A stretch of DNA of 64,000 nt from Streptococcus infantarius subsp. infantarius ATCC BAA-102 (GCF_000154985.1 NZ_DS572694.1:62001-126000), one strand, 5' to 3'; shown: positions 17,395 to 26,111, numbered from the stretch's first letter. Notes: a model not told the origin generated them from the letters alone. A program made the numbers and translations.

Positions 17395-18132
17395 TCACAA
17401 ACTCTCAAAAAGTTCTTTCACATATAAATCTGGCTGGTTAATCGCATATTGACCGTGAGCCAGACCAGCTTTGATTTCCAAGCGACTGTCTGGTAAAAGA
17501 TCATGTAAATACCTTGCTGAAGCATGCATCTTTTTAGTTTCTTTTTCTCCCACAATAATGCGAACACGCGCTAACGAATTCTTCAAATTTTTCTTTACTT
17601 GATACAAGCTACTTGCTTTTGTAAAAGCAATCAAATTTTGCTTAGAAAGTTTCACCGTGTCCCCATAATAATGTTCAAACAAATCAGCTCGAATGCCAAG
17701 GTAGCAAAACTGCATCTTTGCAAACCGCTTCTTCTTAATCAGAGGAAAAATCATCGAAAATAGCGGAGCGACCAAACCTGCTGTCAATTTATCTGGAATA
17801 ATGGCAGCACTTTCTACAATAGCGTACTGACAAATATTTTTTCGCAAAGCAAGCATTTCTAAAAGAATCTGACCACCAAGTGACAAACCAGCAATCAGAA
17901 AAACTGAACCACCGTAGGTTTTATCAATATAATCCAGAAGTCGCTTAGCATTATCTTCAATGCTTGTAAAATCAGCATCACTTCCAGCATGTCCATCAAG
18001 AATTGGCAAAACCACATGATAGTTTTCACACAGCAAATCCATCTGAGCTTGATATTGCCACCAGGACAAACCGCCACCGTGAAGTAACACGATAACGTCT
18101 TGATTTTCTTGACCAACTTCAACAACTTTCAT
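17395..18132 (-). CDS. Alpha/beta hydrolase
   Basis: 245 residues with an oxyanion-hole motif (LLHGGGLSWWQY), the nucleophile elbow GLSLGG, an acid region (IIVGEKETKKM) and the catalytic His near the C-terminus (AGLAHGQYAI). It has no signal peptide. The start ATG at 18132 is preceded by GGAGGAGA. It is probably co-transcribed with the TfoX-N gene. The substrate cannot be told. Confidence 0.85.
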   Translation of the reverse strand: MKVVEVGQENQDVIVLLHGGGLSWWQYQAQMDLLCENYHVVLPILDGHAGSDADFTSIEDNAKRLLDYIDKTYGGSVFLIAGLSLGGQILLEMLALRKNICQYAIVESAAIIPDKLTAGLVAPLFSMIFPLIKKKRFAKMQFCYLGIRADLFEHYYGDTVKLSKQNLIAFTKASSLYQVKKNLKNSLARVRIIVGEKETKKMHASARYLHDLLPDSRLEIKAGLAHGQYAINQPDLYVKELFESL

Positions 18133-18296
18133 CACAATCTCCTCCCCAAAATGCTAACAAAAAAGACCAAAAGTCCTAGGTAAAATAATAAGACAGCACA
18201 ACTAATCAAGTACCTGTTATCATATTACCATACTTTGGTTTTATTTGATGGGGGTAATGTTTTTATTAGTAAACTGAATATGCAAAACTTAAAAAG

Positions 18297-18923
18297 TTAT
18301 TTTAAAGACATAAGATAGAAATGTCTGGAAAAAGGCATCTGTACCAGACCTCTGACATCTTTTTCACACCAGTAATCAATCAGCCAGTATGCCCGTTCAT
18401 CCGGGTTTACCACTTCTAAATTGCGCAGTCTGTTCTTATCTTTCTCGTCAAATTTCCGCTTCATATCGCGAAATGTTAGATTCTTCAATAAATCATTTGT
18501 ACTTTTATGAACTTGCTCTATGTATTGATATAGCTGATCTAAATCAAGCTTCTTAGAAAAATCCACGAGCTGCTGCCCCTGTAGTTCATTCCCTGTTGTA
18601 ATAATTGGTGATTTCGTATGTTCCCGGTAATCGTAAAGAAAGAAAATCTCCTCATCACTTTGAATCAGAGAATGAGCCACAATATCCTCTATTCGAAAAA
18701 TATGCCACAGAGAATATGCAATAGTTTTGCTATGATACCCATTTGCTTTTGGAAAAGGCATCCTGCTAAAATCTTCTATAGAAAGCTCCCGTTTCATACG
18801 AAGTATCTCGTCCATCATCTTTCCACGAAGATCAATCAGCGTCTCAATCCCACTCGGAAATGTCTGTTCCTTTCGCAGCTGCTCCTGCATACGCTTATTT
18901 AATTCCGACCATTCCTTATTCAT
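18297..18923 (-). CDS. DinB-like protein of clostridial type
   Basis: 208 residues, mostly helical. The central part (KTIAYSLWHIFRIEDIVAHSLI) has the His-containing helix typical of the DinB/YfiT metal-binding four-helix fold, and the C-terminal YWLIDYWCEKDVRG is characteristic. Members are thiol-dependent metalloenzymes of mostly unknown substrate. The style resembles Lachnospiraceae more than streptococci, and the gene begins an accessory stretch, so it was probably acquired. It starts three bases after the acetyltransferase remnant upstream, implying they came together. Confidence 0.65.
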   Translation of the reverse strand: MNKEWSELNKRMQEQLRKEQTFPSGIETLIDLRGKMMDEILRMKRELSIEDFSRMPFPKANGYHSKTIAYSLWHIFRIEDIVAHSLIQSDEEIFFLYDYREHTKSPIITTGNELQGQQLVDFSKKLDLDQLYQYIEQVHKSTNDLLKNLTFRDMKRKFDEKDKNRLRNLEVVNPDERAYWLIDYWCEKDVRGLVQMPFSRHFYLMSLK

Positions 18924-18926
18924 GTC

Positions 18927-19330
18927 CTATCCCAGCACTTTCTGATAATATACGGATTCCTCATCCCGATACATTTCCTCATATCCACACTTCGGATAAA
19001 AAGAATTCGTCCTTTGGTTCGAGACCAAAGTTTCCAATCGAAGGATATGGTTTTCGACATCTACTTTTTCAATTTGCTGCATGATTTCTTTCCCATATCC
19101 TTTGCGATATTGTAAAGCATCAACAAAAATCCGTCCTACATACACAATATCCGCATCTTTCTCATCCTCAAACATAATAGCCCCACCAACAATGGCTTCA
19201 TCCTTCATAAGTAAATATAAATTTCCATTTTTGCACATCTGTCTGTGCCATTTCATACAATCATAATCTGGTAGACCCGCAACTTCACTTGCTCCAACCT
19301 CAATATCTGTATCAGACGTTCCAGTGTTCC
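18927..19330 (-). pseudogene. GNAT acetyltransferase remnant, N-terminus lost
   Basis: The frame from the ATG at 19256 encodes the acetyl-CoA-binding half of a GNAT domain (AIVGGAIMFEDE, IVYVGRIFVDALQYRKGYGKEIM, SFYPKCGYEEMYRDEESVYYQKVLG), 109 residues. The frame remains open further upstream to about 19330 but without a proper N-terminus. It overlaps the end of a different truncated ORF, so a deletion seems to have fused two genes. It lies directly upstream of the DinB-like gene. Confidence 0.65.
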
Positions 19331-19417
19331 ATCGTTTTCATTATCAATCACCCATTCACCAATGCTATCCGCCTGGATTATAGGTATGCATTTTGTCAAA
19401 ATATCGAATTTACTCAT
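19253..19417 (-). pseudogene. N-terminal fragment of a conserved clostridial-type protein
   Basis: From the ATG at 19417 (GAGGAGGATTAGG upstream) the frame encodes MSKFDILTKCIPIIQADSIG, EWVIDNENDGTLE and 22 further residues. The beginning resembles DUF6508-type proteins, which are well over 100 residues long; homology is lost after about 35 residues where the acetyltransferase remnant begins. The family assignment is from memory of the motif and is tentative. Confidence 0.45.
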
Positions 19418-19418
19418 C

Positions 19419-20092
19419 CTAATCCTCCTCAGTAACATCAATGCCAAATAGTCTCTGGAACTTATCAAAGTTATAAGGGTAAGAGTTATCGCCATCAAAT
19501 CTTACTGGCTTATGGCCATTACTATATTCAAATTCCAACTCCCACTGTGTTCCATCAAGTACCATGTATCCGAAGCGTTTAGTTGTATAATGTCTTCGCC
19601 ACTCACCGATATGAAGTTCCTTAAGTGCCCCAATGAAAGTATCCTTTATAAAGGGCTCTTTATTATCATCCAACAATACAAGTGGTTCTACATTTTCCCA
19701 TAACTTTGTATAGGCTTTAAATTCTTAGGATAGCTCTACAATATAGGTGCTATAACTGCCAAAGTAACCACCAATGTTAAAGGTGATCTTGCATATTGCA
19801 TTTATGTTCGTATCAAAATCGGCTGTCTTTTGTTCAGATTTTGATAGAGTATAAGTTCCACCAGCTTCAACATAGGTTTGTTTGGCTTTATCTAAATATT
19901 CACGGGCCCAATGAAGGCGAGTATCTTCACTTGGATGCATAACAGTTTTTATGTCACCATGTGGGTTTTCCATTGAATTTTTGAGGTGACCTATTTCCTG
20001 CTTAATGCCTCGGATGGCGGTCATTATTTCTTCTTTTGTTTATCCTTTGAGATACTCTTCATAGTAACTTTCCGGACTAATCATCATATTAG
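19419..20092 (-). pseudogene. Clostridial-type protein of unknown function with two in-frame stops
   Basis: One frame carries MMISPESYYEEYLKG, a TAA (about 20042), TKEEIMTAIRGIKQEIGHLKNSMEN...FNIGGYFGSYSTYIVELS, another TAA (about 19725), then EFKAYTKLWENVEPLVLLDD...LHIGEWRRHYTTKRFGYMVLDGTQWELEFEY...FDKFQRLFG. The three pieces are collinear and in phase over about 220 codons, so this was one protein. I do not recognise a named domain; the style fits plasmid or ICE cargo of Lachnospiraceae. Both stops are single-codon changes. Confidence 0.7.
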
Positions 20093-20430
20093 ACCGCCTC
20101 CTCTATTCGTTAGATATTTTTATTTCATTGCCTTCAGGCAATATAAAAGCCTGCTCAAACTTGACACCTAGCACATCAGCGATGGCTTTCAACTCATCCA
20201 AGGTTACAGTTTCTCGTTGTAATTTCTTATTGAAATTCTGTGGAGTCTGGCCAATACGTCTAGCAAGTTCAGAAACGCTTATATTCATTTGCTCACACAG
20301 TTCTTTAATCATTTCTGCCGTAGTCATACAGCACCTCCAAGTTTACGATAAAAATATCATAAACCCATTTGGTTGATAAGCATAATAGTTATTAAAATAT
20401 TATTATTGTCAACAAGCAAAGAAAACCCAC
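20093..20430. repeat. Direct repeat, copy A (XRE gene plus upstream DNA)
   Basis: About 330 bases strongly similar to 24915-25257 in the same orientation, covering the XRE gene and about 100 bases upstream of it (shared landmark: CCCATTTGGTTGATAA). Confidence 0.8.
20103..20327 (-). CDS. Small XRE-family regulator (intact copy)
   Basis: Seventy-four residues forming a helix-turn-helix domain (MIKELCEQMNISVSELARRIGQTPQNFNKKLQRE, then TLDELKAIADVLGVKFEQAFILPEG). It has the compact Cro/C1 type found at the edges of integrative elements. The first ATG has a GGAGGTG ribosome binding site upstream. A diverged, frameshifted copy of this gene and its upstream region lies at 24924-25149. Confidence 0.85.
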   Translation of the reverse strand: MTTAEMIKELCEQMNISVSELARRIGQTPQNFNKKLQRETVTLDELKAIADVLGVKFEQAFILPEGNEIKISNE

Positions 20431-20469
20431 AACTCTACTGTAGAGTCATGGGCTATTTACTTCTGGTTT

Positions 20470-20706
20470 TCATATTTCAATTTCAATACCAGATTTGAAG
20501 GCTATGACGAAGTGGCCTTCATAGACTGTAACACTCTCGATCATCTTCCTTACAAGCTTATCATCGTACTCTAAGGTACGAAATTTATTCTTGCGGATAA
20601 ATTCAATCAGCTCATTGATTCGCTCGTTCTCGCTACTGAGGGAGGCATCTTCTACTAAGAGGATCTGTCGCTTGTCTCTCAGCTCATCAATCTCATCTGC
20701 TATGCT
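20470..20706 (-). pseudogene. C-terminal scrap of a large serine recombinase
   Basis: The minus strand reads SIADEIDELRDKRQILLVED, then ENERINELIEFIRKNKFRTL, EYDDKLVRKMIESVTVYEGH and FVIAFKSGIEIEI before a TGA. This is the conserved end of large serine recombinases (DUF4368 type) that move ICEs and mobilisable elements of Clostridia. The catalytic N-terminal part is absent. A second, smaller scrap of the same kind lies at 26112. Confidence 0.75.
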
Positions 20707-20718
20707 TAATCATTAGAC

Positions 20719-21057
20719 TCAGAGTATCTACAGTCTAGCATAGATGAAAAGGTAGCGCTGATGAGCTCTTTCTTCTTTCGGCGCACGGCGAAAAAACCGA
20801 GTGCCTCCTGTAGGATCTCATTGGAATGTTTGAGTTACTCATTTTCTTTTTCCAGCACCAAAATACGCTGCTCTTTGTTATCCGCAGATATTCTTTTATG
20901 GCCACTGCCAACATAAGTATCTGCTCCATATTTTTTTCGCTGATTTCTCCAAGTGGAATAGTATAGTAAGGAATTCCAGTTGATTTGCAACTGCTTTTAC
21001 GCCGATTTTATCAAAAAGTTTAACGGCCTGTTCTTTAAATGGTTTTTCATATTGCAT
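20719..21057 (-). pseudogene. IS3-family transposase OrfA remnant
   Basis: From the ATG at 21057: MQYEKPFKEQAVKLFDKIGV then KAVANQL. After a frameshift comes GIPYYTIPLGEISEKKYGAD, and later a leucine-zipper-like stretch (KEQRILVLEKENE, stop, LKHSNEILQEALGFFA). This is the N-terminal helix-turn-helix and zipper of IS3-group OrfA, with at least one frameshift and one stop. Confidence 0.7.
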
Positions 21058-21137
21058 GTTGTTCTCACCTTTCTATGTGCTTTGATAATAACATATATTT
21101 GGTGAGTTTCATGACTCTACTTTAATGTTAGCACTCC

Positions 21138-21434
21138 ACTAGTGAGCTCTACCGAAAAGCAATAAGTAAATATGGCATTCTCCAAAGTATGAATAGTGTA
21201 GGTGGCAGATGCCATTATAATGCACAATGCGAAAGCATGTGGGCAAGGCTGAAAGAGAAACTTCTCTATAATCGCTATGATACCACTAAAATGAAAGTTG
21301 AATCTGTTAAAACTCTCATCAGGAGATATTTCATCAGCTATTGGATTAACAGGAGAATCTGCTCTACCAACTGAGGGTTACCTCCTATGGTTAAGAGACA
21401 TCTGTACTATATCTCATCACAGGGTGTTGCGTAG
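21138..21434 (+). pseudogene. IS3-family transposase OrfB C-terminal remnant
   Basis: The plus strand reads SELYRKAISKYGILQSMNSV, GGRCHYNAQCESMWARLKEK and LLYNRYDTTKMKVESVKTLI, then YWINRRICSTN, a TGA, then GLPPMVKRHLYYISSQGVA and stop. It is the end of the DDE domain of an IS3-group OrfB, including the residues before the final catalytic Glu region. It is opposite in strand to the OrfA remnant, so it is either a second element or an inverted piece. Confidence 0.75.
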
Positions 21435-21540
21435 ATAAAACATCCTTGAGTCAAAAGTATAAAGAGATATTAACAATGGCATTCTGAACTGATTTCATTT
21501 ATTTTTCTGTATAAATTTTGTATTTCTAACCCGAGACATC

Positions 21541-22488
21541 TTAAAGCTTACCACTATCATTTAGTGAAAGTAATTCTTCTGGAAACGGCTCGAATATAGT
21601 TTGTCCTAACAAGTATTCAATATTATATTTTATAGAGTAAACTTTTAAAATACTCGCTATGGCAGATTTGTCGATCTTTCCATCTCTGTATTTTTCCATT
21701 AATTGTAAGATAAACACTTTTTCTTCTTTGCTCACGAATTTTGAAAAATACCCAAATATATGTTGATAAGCATTAATGTAATTCTTTTTAGAAGGTAGGT
21801 TCGAAAATAATTTTACCATTTCATTAAAGTAATTATCTAACACTATATTTGTTTCTAATTTTTCATGATTTGCAACAATTGACCCTAATTTGTTTTTTAA
21901 TGTTTGATTATAAGCAAAATATAAATATTTATTTTTTGCATGATAATCCGCTAATTTTTTTATAGATTTATTTTGTGCCATTTTTTTAAAATTAAAAATC
22001 GCATATAGTTTTGTAAAAAAATGCTCTCTTATTATCAGGTTTGTTAATCTCCCTTCTTCTTCAATTGGCAAATAAGGGAAATGCTTTTCCATTTCAGCCG
22101 CAAATAAACCCATACTTTTTCCGATTACAGGAGATTTTTCCATGCCCGAGTATACTTTAACATCTTTTATCCCACAAGATGGTGATCGTCCTTTTAATAT
22201 AATTCCATCTATATCGGAAATATTTTTAAGAATCTCTTGGGAATATTTCTTCATATCATAAGTTAAATATTTTTTAGATTTAGGTTGAACTAATTCTATA
22301 CCGTCTTGCACTTTAATTAAACGCAGACTTTCTCTTGGTAATCCTAAACCAATTTCTATCTCGGGGCACAGTGGAATAAATTCAATTTGATCTTTCATCT
22401 TATCTAATAAATCGAATTGTACAATAGAACCATCATATCTGCAATTATCAAAACCTAAACACTTACTTATTAAGATTTTTGGTTTCAC
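21541..22488 (-). CDS. DUF523 plus DUF1722 protein (YbgA-like)
   Basis: 315 residues. The N-terminal DUF523 part (ISKCLGFDNCRYDG, LCPEIEIGLGLPRESLRL, ILKGRSPSCG) has paired cysteines that could bind metal; the C-terminal DUF1722 part (HFFTKLYAIFNFKKMA, YHAKNKYLYFAYNQ) is the YbgA domain. YbgA-type genes neighbour photolyase genes in E. coli and many other bacteria, and here the photolyase gene ends 18 bases upstream, so a role in the photolyase pathway is likely but unproven. The DNA is more AT-rich than the core genes around it. Confidence 0.88.
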   Translation of the reverse strand: MKPKILISKCLGFDNCRYDGSIVQFDLLDKMKDQIEFIPLCPEIEIGLGLPRESLRLIKVQDGIELVQPKSKKYLTYDMKKYSQEILKNISDIDGIILKGRSPSCGIKDVKVYSGMEKSPVIGKSMGLFAAEMEKHFPYLPIEEEGRLTNLIIREHFFTKLYAIFNFKKMAQNKSIKKLADYHAKNKYLYFAYNQTLKNKLGSIVANHEKLETNIVLDNYFNEMVKLFSNLPSKKNYINAYQHIFGYFSKFVSKEEKVFILQLMEKYRDGKIDKSAIASILKVYSIKYNIEYLLGQTIFEPFPEELLSLNDSGKL

Positions 22489-22506
22489 TTCATTTCCTCC
22501 AAATAT

Positions 22507-23922
22507 TTATATATTAAACATTTCTAACGCTTTTTGTCTTTGCGTTTTATGATCTACGATAGGGCTTACATACAATTTTTTTATATCAATGCCGTAGTTT
22601 TCTTCTAGTTGTTTCTTAAATTTAAATGGTTCATGTATATATTGTGTTGGAATATCTTCCAATTCCTTTACATACCTTTTTATAAACTTACCTTCAGGAT
22701 CGTACTTCTTACTTTGAGTGATTGGGTTAAAAATCCTAAAGTAAGGGACTGCATCAGTTCCTACAGATGCAGCCCATTGCCACCCGCCAATGTTAGAGGC
22801 AGTATCATAGTCTATGAGCATTTCAGAAAAATATTTTTCGCCTAGCCTCCAGTCAATCAGTAAGTCTTTAATTAAAAAAGAAGCGGTAATCATTCTAAGA
22901 CGATTGTGCATCCAACCCTCTTCTCTAAGTTGGCGCATTGCTGCGTCTATTATAGGGAATCCAGTTAGTCCAGATTTCCATTTTATAAAATTTTCCTCAT
23001 CATATTCCCAATTAATATATCTATATTTTTCAATTATCTCTTCATTGTGTTGATTTGGATGAAAATAGTATATCATATTATAGAAATCTCTCCAGGCTAG
23101 CTCTTTAATAAATATTTCTTGTCCCAGAGAAAAAGGCATCATTGTTGCAGCATTGAATACTTCTCTGACAGACAACTGACCTGTTGTTAAATAATGCGAT
23201 AAATGACTTGTTCCATCAAGAAACGGATATTCTCTATTTTCGTTGTAACTACAAAGTTTAGCGTTCATAAAATCAGCAAGGCATTCTCTAGCCTTCTCTT
23301 CTCCTGTAAACATAGAAAAGTCATTATTCAAAAGATTTCTTAATTCAATAAACTTTTCTTTACCAATAGGATCTTTTTTACTGAAATCGCTTAATATAAT
23401 CTCAGAAAGTTTAGCATAATCAATATTCTGTTCTTCAGGTTTTTTGCTACTCATCCATTTATTATAATAATGTGTAAAAACTTTATAATGAGAATTGTCC
23501 TCTTTCAATACTTTGTTTGCTGAGTGTAAATGATGGTCATAAAATGAGAAAACTTCAACGTTTTTTCTTTTTAGGAATCTATTCAACTTTTGTTCTTGAG
23601 ATTTCCCATATCCGCATTCAATAGTATTATAATAAATTTTGTCTATGTTACTAAATTCATTGAGAAGTGTATCAAAACAAGTTAAAATTTCTCCATATAA
23701 AAAATAAATATCCAGACCTTTTTTTAAACAACTTTCATAATAGCTATTCAACGAAGAAAAGAAATAAGCATAACTTGTCGTTTCAATCTTTATTATCTCA
23801 GGATCTAAATGATATATAAATATAAGATTTTCATTATCTTTTATGTCATTGATAGCATTAATAAGCGCGGTATTATCATGAAATCTAAAATCATTTCTTA
23901 TCCATAAAACAGAATTTCCCAC
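22507..23922 (-). CDS. phrB: Deoxyribodipyrimidine photolyase
   Basis: Repairs UV-induced pyrimidine dimers with blue light, using FAD and an antenna chromophore. 471 residues, the usual class I length. N-terminal antenna domain (VLWIRNDFRFHDNTALINA), C-terminal FAD domain with family motifs ELAWRDFYNMI, GLTGFPIIDAAMRQL, GWMHNRLRMI and SNIGGWQWAASVGTDAVPYFRIFNP. It shares strand and AT-rich composition with the flanking DUF523/DUF1722 and TspO-like genes and is likely one operon with them. Confidence 0.95.
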   Translation of the reverse strand: MGNSVLWIRNDFRFHDNTALINAINDIKDNENLIFIYHLDPEIIKIETTSYAYFFSSLNSYYESCLKKGLDIYFLYGEILTCFDTLLNEFSNIDKIYYNTIECGYGKSQEQKLNRFLKRKNVEVFSFYDHHLHSANKVLKEDNSHYKVFTHYYNKWMSSKKPEEQNIDYAKLSEIILSDFSKKDPIGKEKFIELRNLLNNDFSMFTGEEKARECLADFMNAKLCSYNENREYPFLDGTSHLSHYLTTGQLSVREVFNAATMMPFSLGQEIFIKELAWRDFYNMIYYFHPNQHNEEIIEKYRYINWEYDEENFIKWKSGLTGFPIIDAAMRQLREEGWMHNRLRMITASFLIKDLLIDWRLGEKYFSEMLIDYDTASNIGGWQWAASVGTDAVPYFRIFNPITQSKKYDPEGKFIKRYVKELEDIPTQYIHEPFKFKKQLEENYGIDIKKLYVSPIVDHKTQRQKALEMFNI

Positions 23923-23996
23923 GTTGCCCTCCTATGCCTATTCGTTTAGGCTTGTATTTTATTATCTTATTAAATATGTTAATAGAAAAACTAAGT

Positions 23997-24797
23997 TTAA
24001 GTGGTAGGAATAATTTTGTAATTGTTTTTATAAAATCTAAAAATTGATATCATTATAAGTAAAAACATCCCTACTATAGATGCTTTTTCTAATATAGGAT
24101 ACGCCCCCGAAAAGCCTTGGCTTGATTTAAGAAAATTATTGATTCCAAAATAAGCCCAGGCTATCGGTAAAGGGAATACAGCGTTTTTATTTTTTACGTT
24201 GACTAGAAATACAATCACTACAGCTACTATTAAGATTGTAAAAGCCCACAAAGTGTCAGATATTCCAAATCCATTCCAGTTGAGTTTAACCAAAGTTGCA
24301 GATATGTTTACAACTGTTGCTATAAAAAGCCAACCGGCATACAGTCCAAATGATAAAGGTATTATAAAATGCCCTTTAGATTTTATTGATAATAATTTTT
24401 CTAATATTAATGATAGCGAAAATAAGAAGGCAACAATAAAAATAACTGACAATTCTAATTGTAGATAAGAAAATGATATAATCCATAGTATGTTGAATAA
24501 ACTGGAAAAGCGGAAGAGCGAAGTAATTCTATTTATAACGTTTTTATAGTAATCATTATCACTTCTAATTACCATTATAATACATGATAAAATTAAAAGA
24601 ATATAAATTATGCTCCAAATACTGAATGTGGTTGGGCTTGGAGTTATCAGGGTCAAATATCTGTCAGATACCTCTTTTTGTGAATAGCCATTGATTAGGC
24701 CGAGGGCTCCGAGGGCATTTATTACAAGTGTTAAAAATAATAGTAATATATTTATAATTGCTTTTTTTCTTTCTTTCATTTTTATACTCCTATTCAT
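23997..24797 (-). CDS. TspO/MBR-related membrane protein
   Basis: 266 residues with seven or eight hydrophobic segments (IINILLLFLTLVINALGALG, FSIWSIIYILLILSCIIMVI, FGLYAGWLFIATVVNISATL, PLPIAWAYFGI). The GLYAGWLFIATVVN and TFSIWSIIYILL stretches recall the TspO family, but it is longer than the usual 150-170 residues. TspO-like genes often sit by photolyase genes, which supports a light or oxidative-stress context. The start is uncertain: the ATG at 24779 (MKERKK) is also possible. Confidence 0.65.
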   Translation of the reverse strand: MNRSIKMKERKKAIINILLLFLTLVINALGALGLINGYSQKEVSDRYLTLITPSPTTFSIWSIIYILLILSCIIMVIRSDNDYYKNVINRITSLFRFSSLFNILWIISFSYLQLELSVIFIVAFLFSLSLILEKLLSIKSKGHFIIPLSFGLYAGWLFIATVVNISATLVKLNWNGFGISDTLWAFTILIVAVVIVFLVNVKNKNAVFPLPIAWAYFGINNFLKSSQGFSGAYPILEKASIVGMFLLIMISIFRFYKNNYKIIPTT

Positions 24798-24914
24798 ATA
24801 TGTTTTTTTGATAAACTGAAAATAACTATTAATTCCTTTTATCTATATTGTTTTATATTTAGACAATTTTATTATACTCGTGCTTCCAGTTCCTTTTATT
24901 AATCCATAAATTGA

Positions 24915-25257
24915 TTGCCTCCTTTATTCATTAGATATATTTATCTCATTCCCACCTGGTAAAATAAATGCCTGCTCAAACTTGATACCTAGCACATCAG
25001 CGATGGCTTTCAACTCATCCAAGGTTACAGTTTCTCGTTGTAAATTTCTTATTGAAATTTTGTGGTGTCTGACCAATACGTCTAGCAAGTTCGGAAACAC
25101 TTATATTCATTTGCTCACACAGTTCTTTAATAATTTCTGCCGTAGTCATACAGCATCTCCAAGTTTACGATAATAATATTATAAACCCATTTGGTTGATA
25201 AATGCAATAGATTCAGCAATATTATCATGGTTGTAAAGCCAAAACAAACCCAATAAC
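24915..25257. repeat. Direct repeat, copy B
   Basis: Similar to 20093-20430 in the same orientation (see copy A). The two copies bracket the IS debris and the photolyase cassette, 4.8 kb apart. Confidence 0.8.
24924..25149 (-). pseudogene. XRE-family regulator, frameshifted copy
   Basis: Aligns along its whole length with the intact XRE gene at 20103, but has 226 bases between equivalent start and stop instead of 225. The extra A is in the AAATTTC run near 25041. The broken frame would lose the second half of the protein. Confidence 0.8.
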
Positions 25258-25486
25258 TCTGCTCTATATTCATTTACTATCAGTATCAATTTTTTCATTC
25301 TTTAATTTTAATCTATTTAGAATAATAAGTTTCAAACTTTTTAAATATTAAATTATATATCTTAAATTACATTACGAAAAAAATATTAAAAAAAATAAAC
25401 AATATATTGACACAATTGTTTTTTTATGATATATAATAATTAGAACTTAACACAATAGACTGCTAATAAGATGTTATAAAAAGGAG
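25258..25486 (+). other. AT-rich gap with hsp20 promoter
   Basis: No ORF. It carries TTGACA at 25407-25412 with TATATA at 25430-25435 (17-bp spacer; an overlapping TATAAT lies at 25432-25437). No CIRCE inverted repeat (HrcA site) is visible, and I could not identify a CtsR operator. Confidence 0.55.
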
Positions 25487-25495
25487 TTGATTATT

Positions 25496-25945
25496 ATGGC
25501 TGGATTAGTACCTTTTAACAGAAAAAACAAAGAACTATCTACAAACACTGGTAGTGGTGACTTCTACAACTTACTTGATGACTTTTTTTCAAATGATTGG
25601 CCATTCAGACGAACACTCTCTTACGACACTTTTAAAGTGGATGTCGAAGATAATGGCAAGGAATACCTAATTGAAGCTGAAATGCCTGGTGTTGATAAAA
25701 AAGACATCAATCTTCAACTTAATGATGGAAAATTAACAATTTCTATCACTAGAGACGAAACCAATGAAATACAGGAAAAGAATTATATTCACAAAGAGAG
25801 ACGTTATAATTCTATGAGCCGTTCAATTTATTTAGAAGATTCCAAACCTGATGCTATTAAAGCAAAACTTGAAAATGGAGTACTAAAAATTATTGTTCCG
25901 AAAGAAGAAAAACCAAACAATAGCATTACAATTGAGGTTGAGTAA
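25496..25945 (+). CDS. hsp20: Small heat shock protein, Hsp20/alpha-crystallin
   Basis: ATP-independent chaperone that holds unfolded proteins. 149 residues with the alpha-crystallin domain (FKVDVEDNGKEYLIEAEMPGVDKKDI ... KLENGVLKIIVPKEE) and a C-terminal IEVE. The ATG at 25496 is chosen over 25487 because AAGGAG stands at the right distance. The gene lies between the second XRE copy and a serine recombinase scrap, consistent with transfer as cargo; small hsp genes on plasmids and islands of lactic acid bacteria are well known. Three tandem copies of its last codons follow. Confidence 0.93.
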   Translation: MAGLVPFNRKNKELSTNTGSGDFYNLLDDFFSNDWPFRRTLSYDTFKVDVEDNGKEYLIEAEMPGVDKKDINLQLNDGKLTISITRDETNEIQEKNYIHKERRYNSMSRSIYLEDSKPDAIKAKLENGVLKIIVPKEEKPNNSITIEVE

Positions 25946-26068
25946 ACTAAAGAAAAAGCACATTGGTCATTAGCATTACTATTGATGTTGAGTAAACTAA
26001 AGAAAAGCACATCGGTCATTAGCGTTACTATTGATGTTGAGTAAACTAAAGAAAAGCACATCGGTCAT
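25921..26068 (+). repeat. Three tandem 49-50 bp repeats at the end of hsp20
   Basis: Units 25921-25970, 25971-26019 and 26020-26068 each contain the last codons of hsp20 (reading about SITIEVE or SVTIDVE plus TAA) and the left arm of the terminator (AAAGAAAAGCACATCG). Only the third is followed by the right arm, so the terminator forms once. Confidence 0.85.
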
Positions 26069-26091
26069 TTAATCTCGATGTGCTTTTCTTT
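26048..26091 (+). terminator. Terminator of hsp20
   Basis: A 16-bp perfect stem (AAAGAAAAGCACATCG with CGATGTGCTTTTCTTT), 12-base loop. It is about 100 bases after the hsp20 stop because of the tandem repeat. Confidence 0.85.
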
Positions 26092-26111
26092 GTAAAAATT
26101 ACTTCAGTTTT

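Larger units (their letters stand above)
20440..21120. mobile_element. Possible IS3-type element remnant bounded by 11-bp inverted repeats
   Basis: GTAGAGTCATG at 20440-20450 recurs inverted at 21110-21120, flanking the OrfA remnant and the recombinase scrap. Whether these are true IS ends is uncertain, because no complete OrfB lies between them. Confidence 0.35.

Noticed and set aside
15685-20092. TAA read as a sense codon (stop-codon recoding).
   Set aside because: Many intact genes here use TAA as their stop, with terminators directly after. The interrupted genes are all dispensable types.
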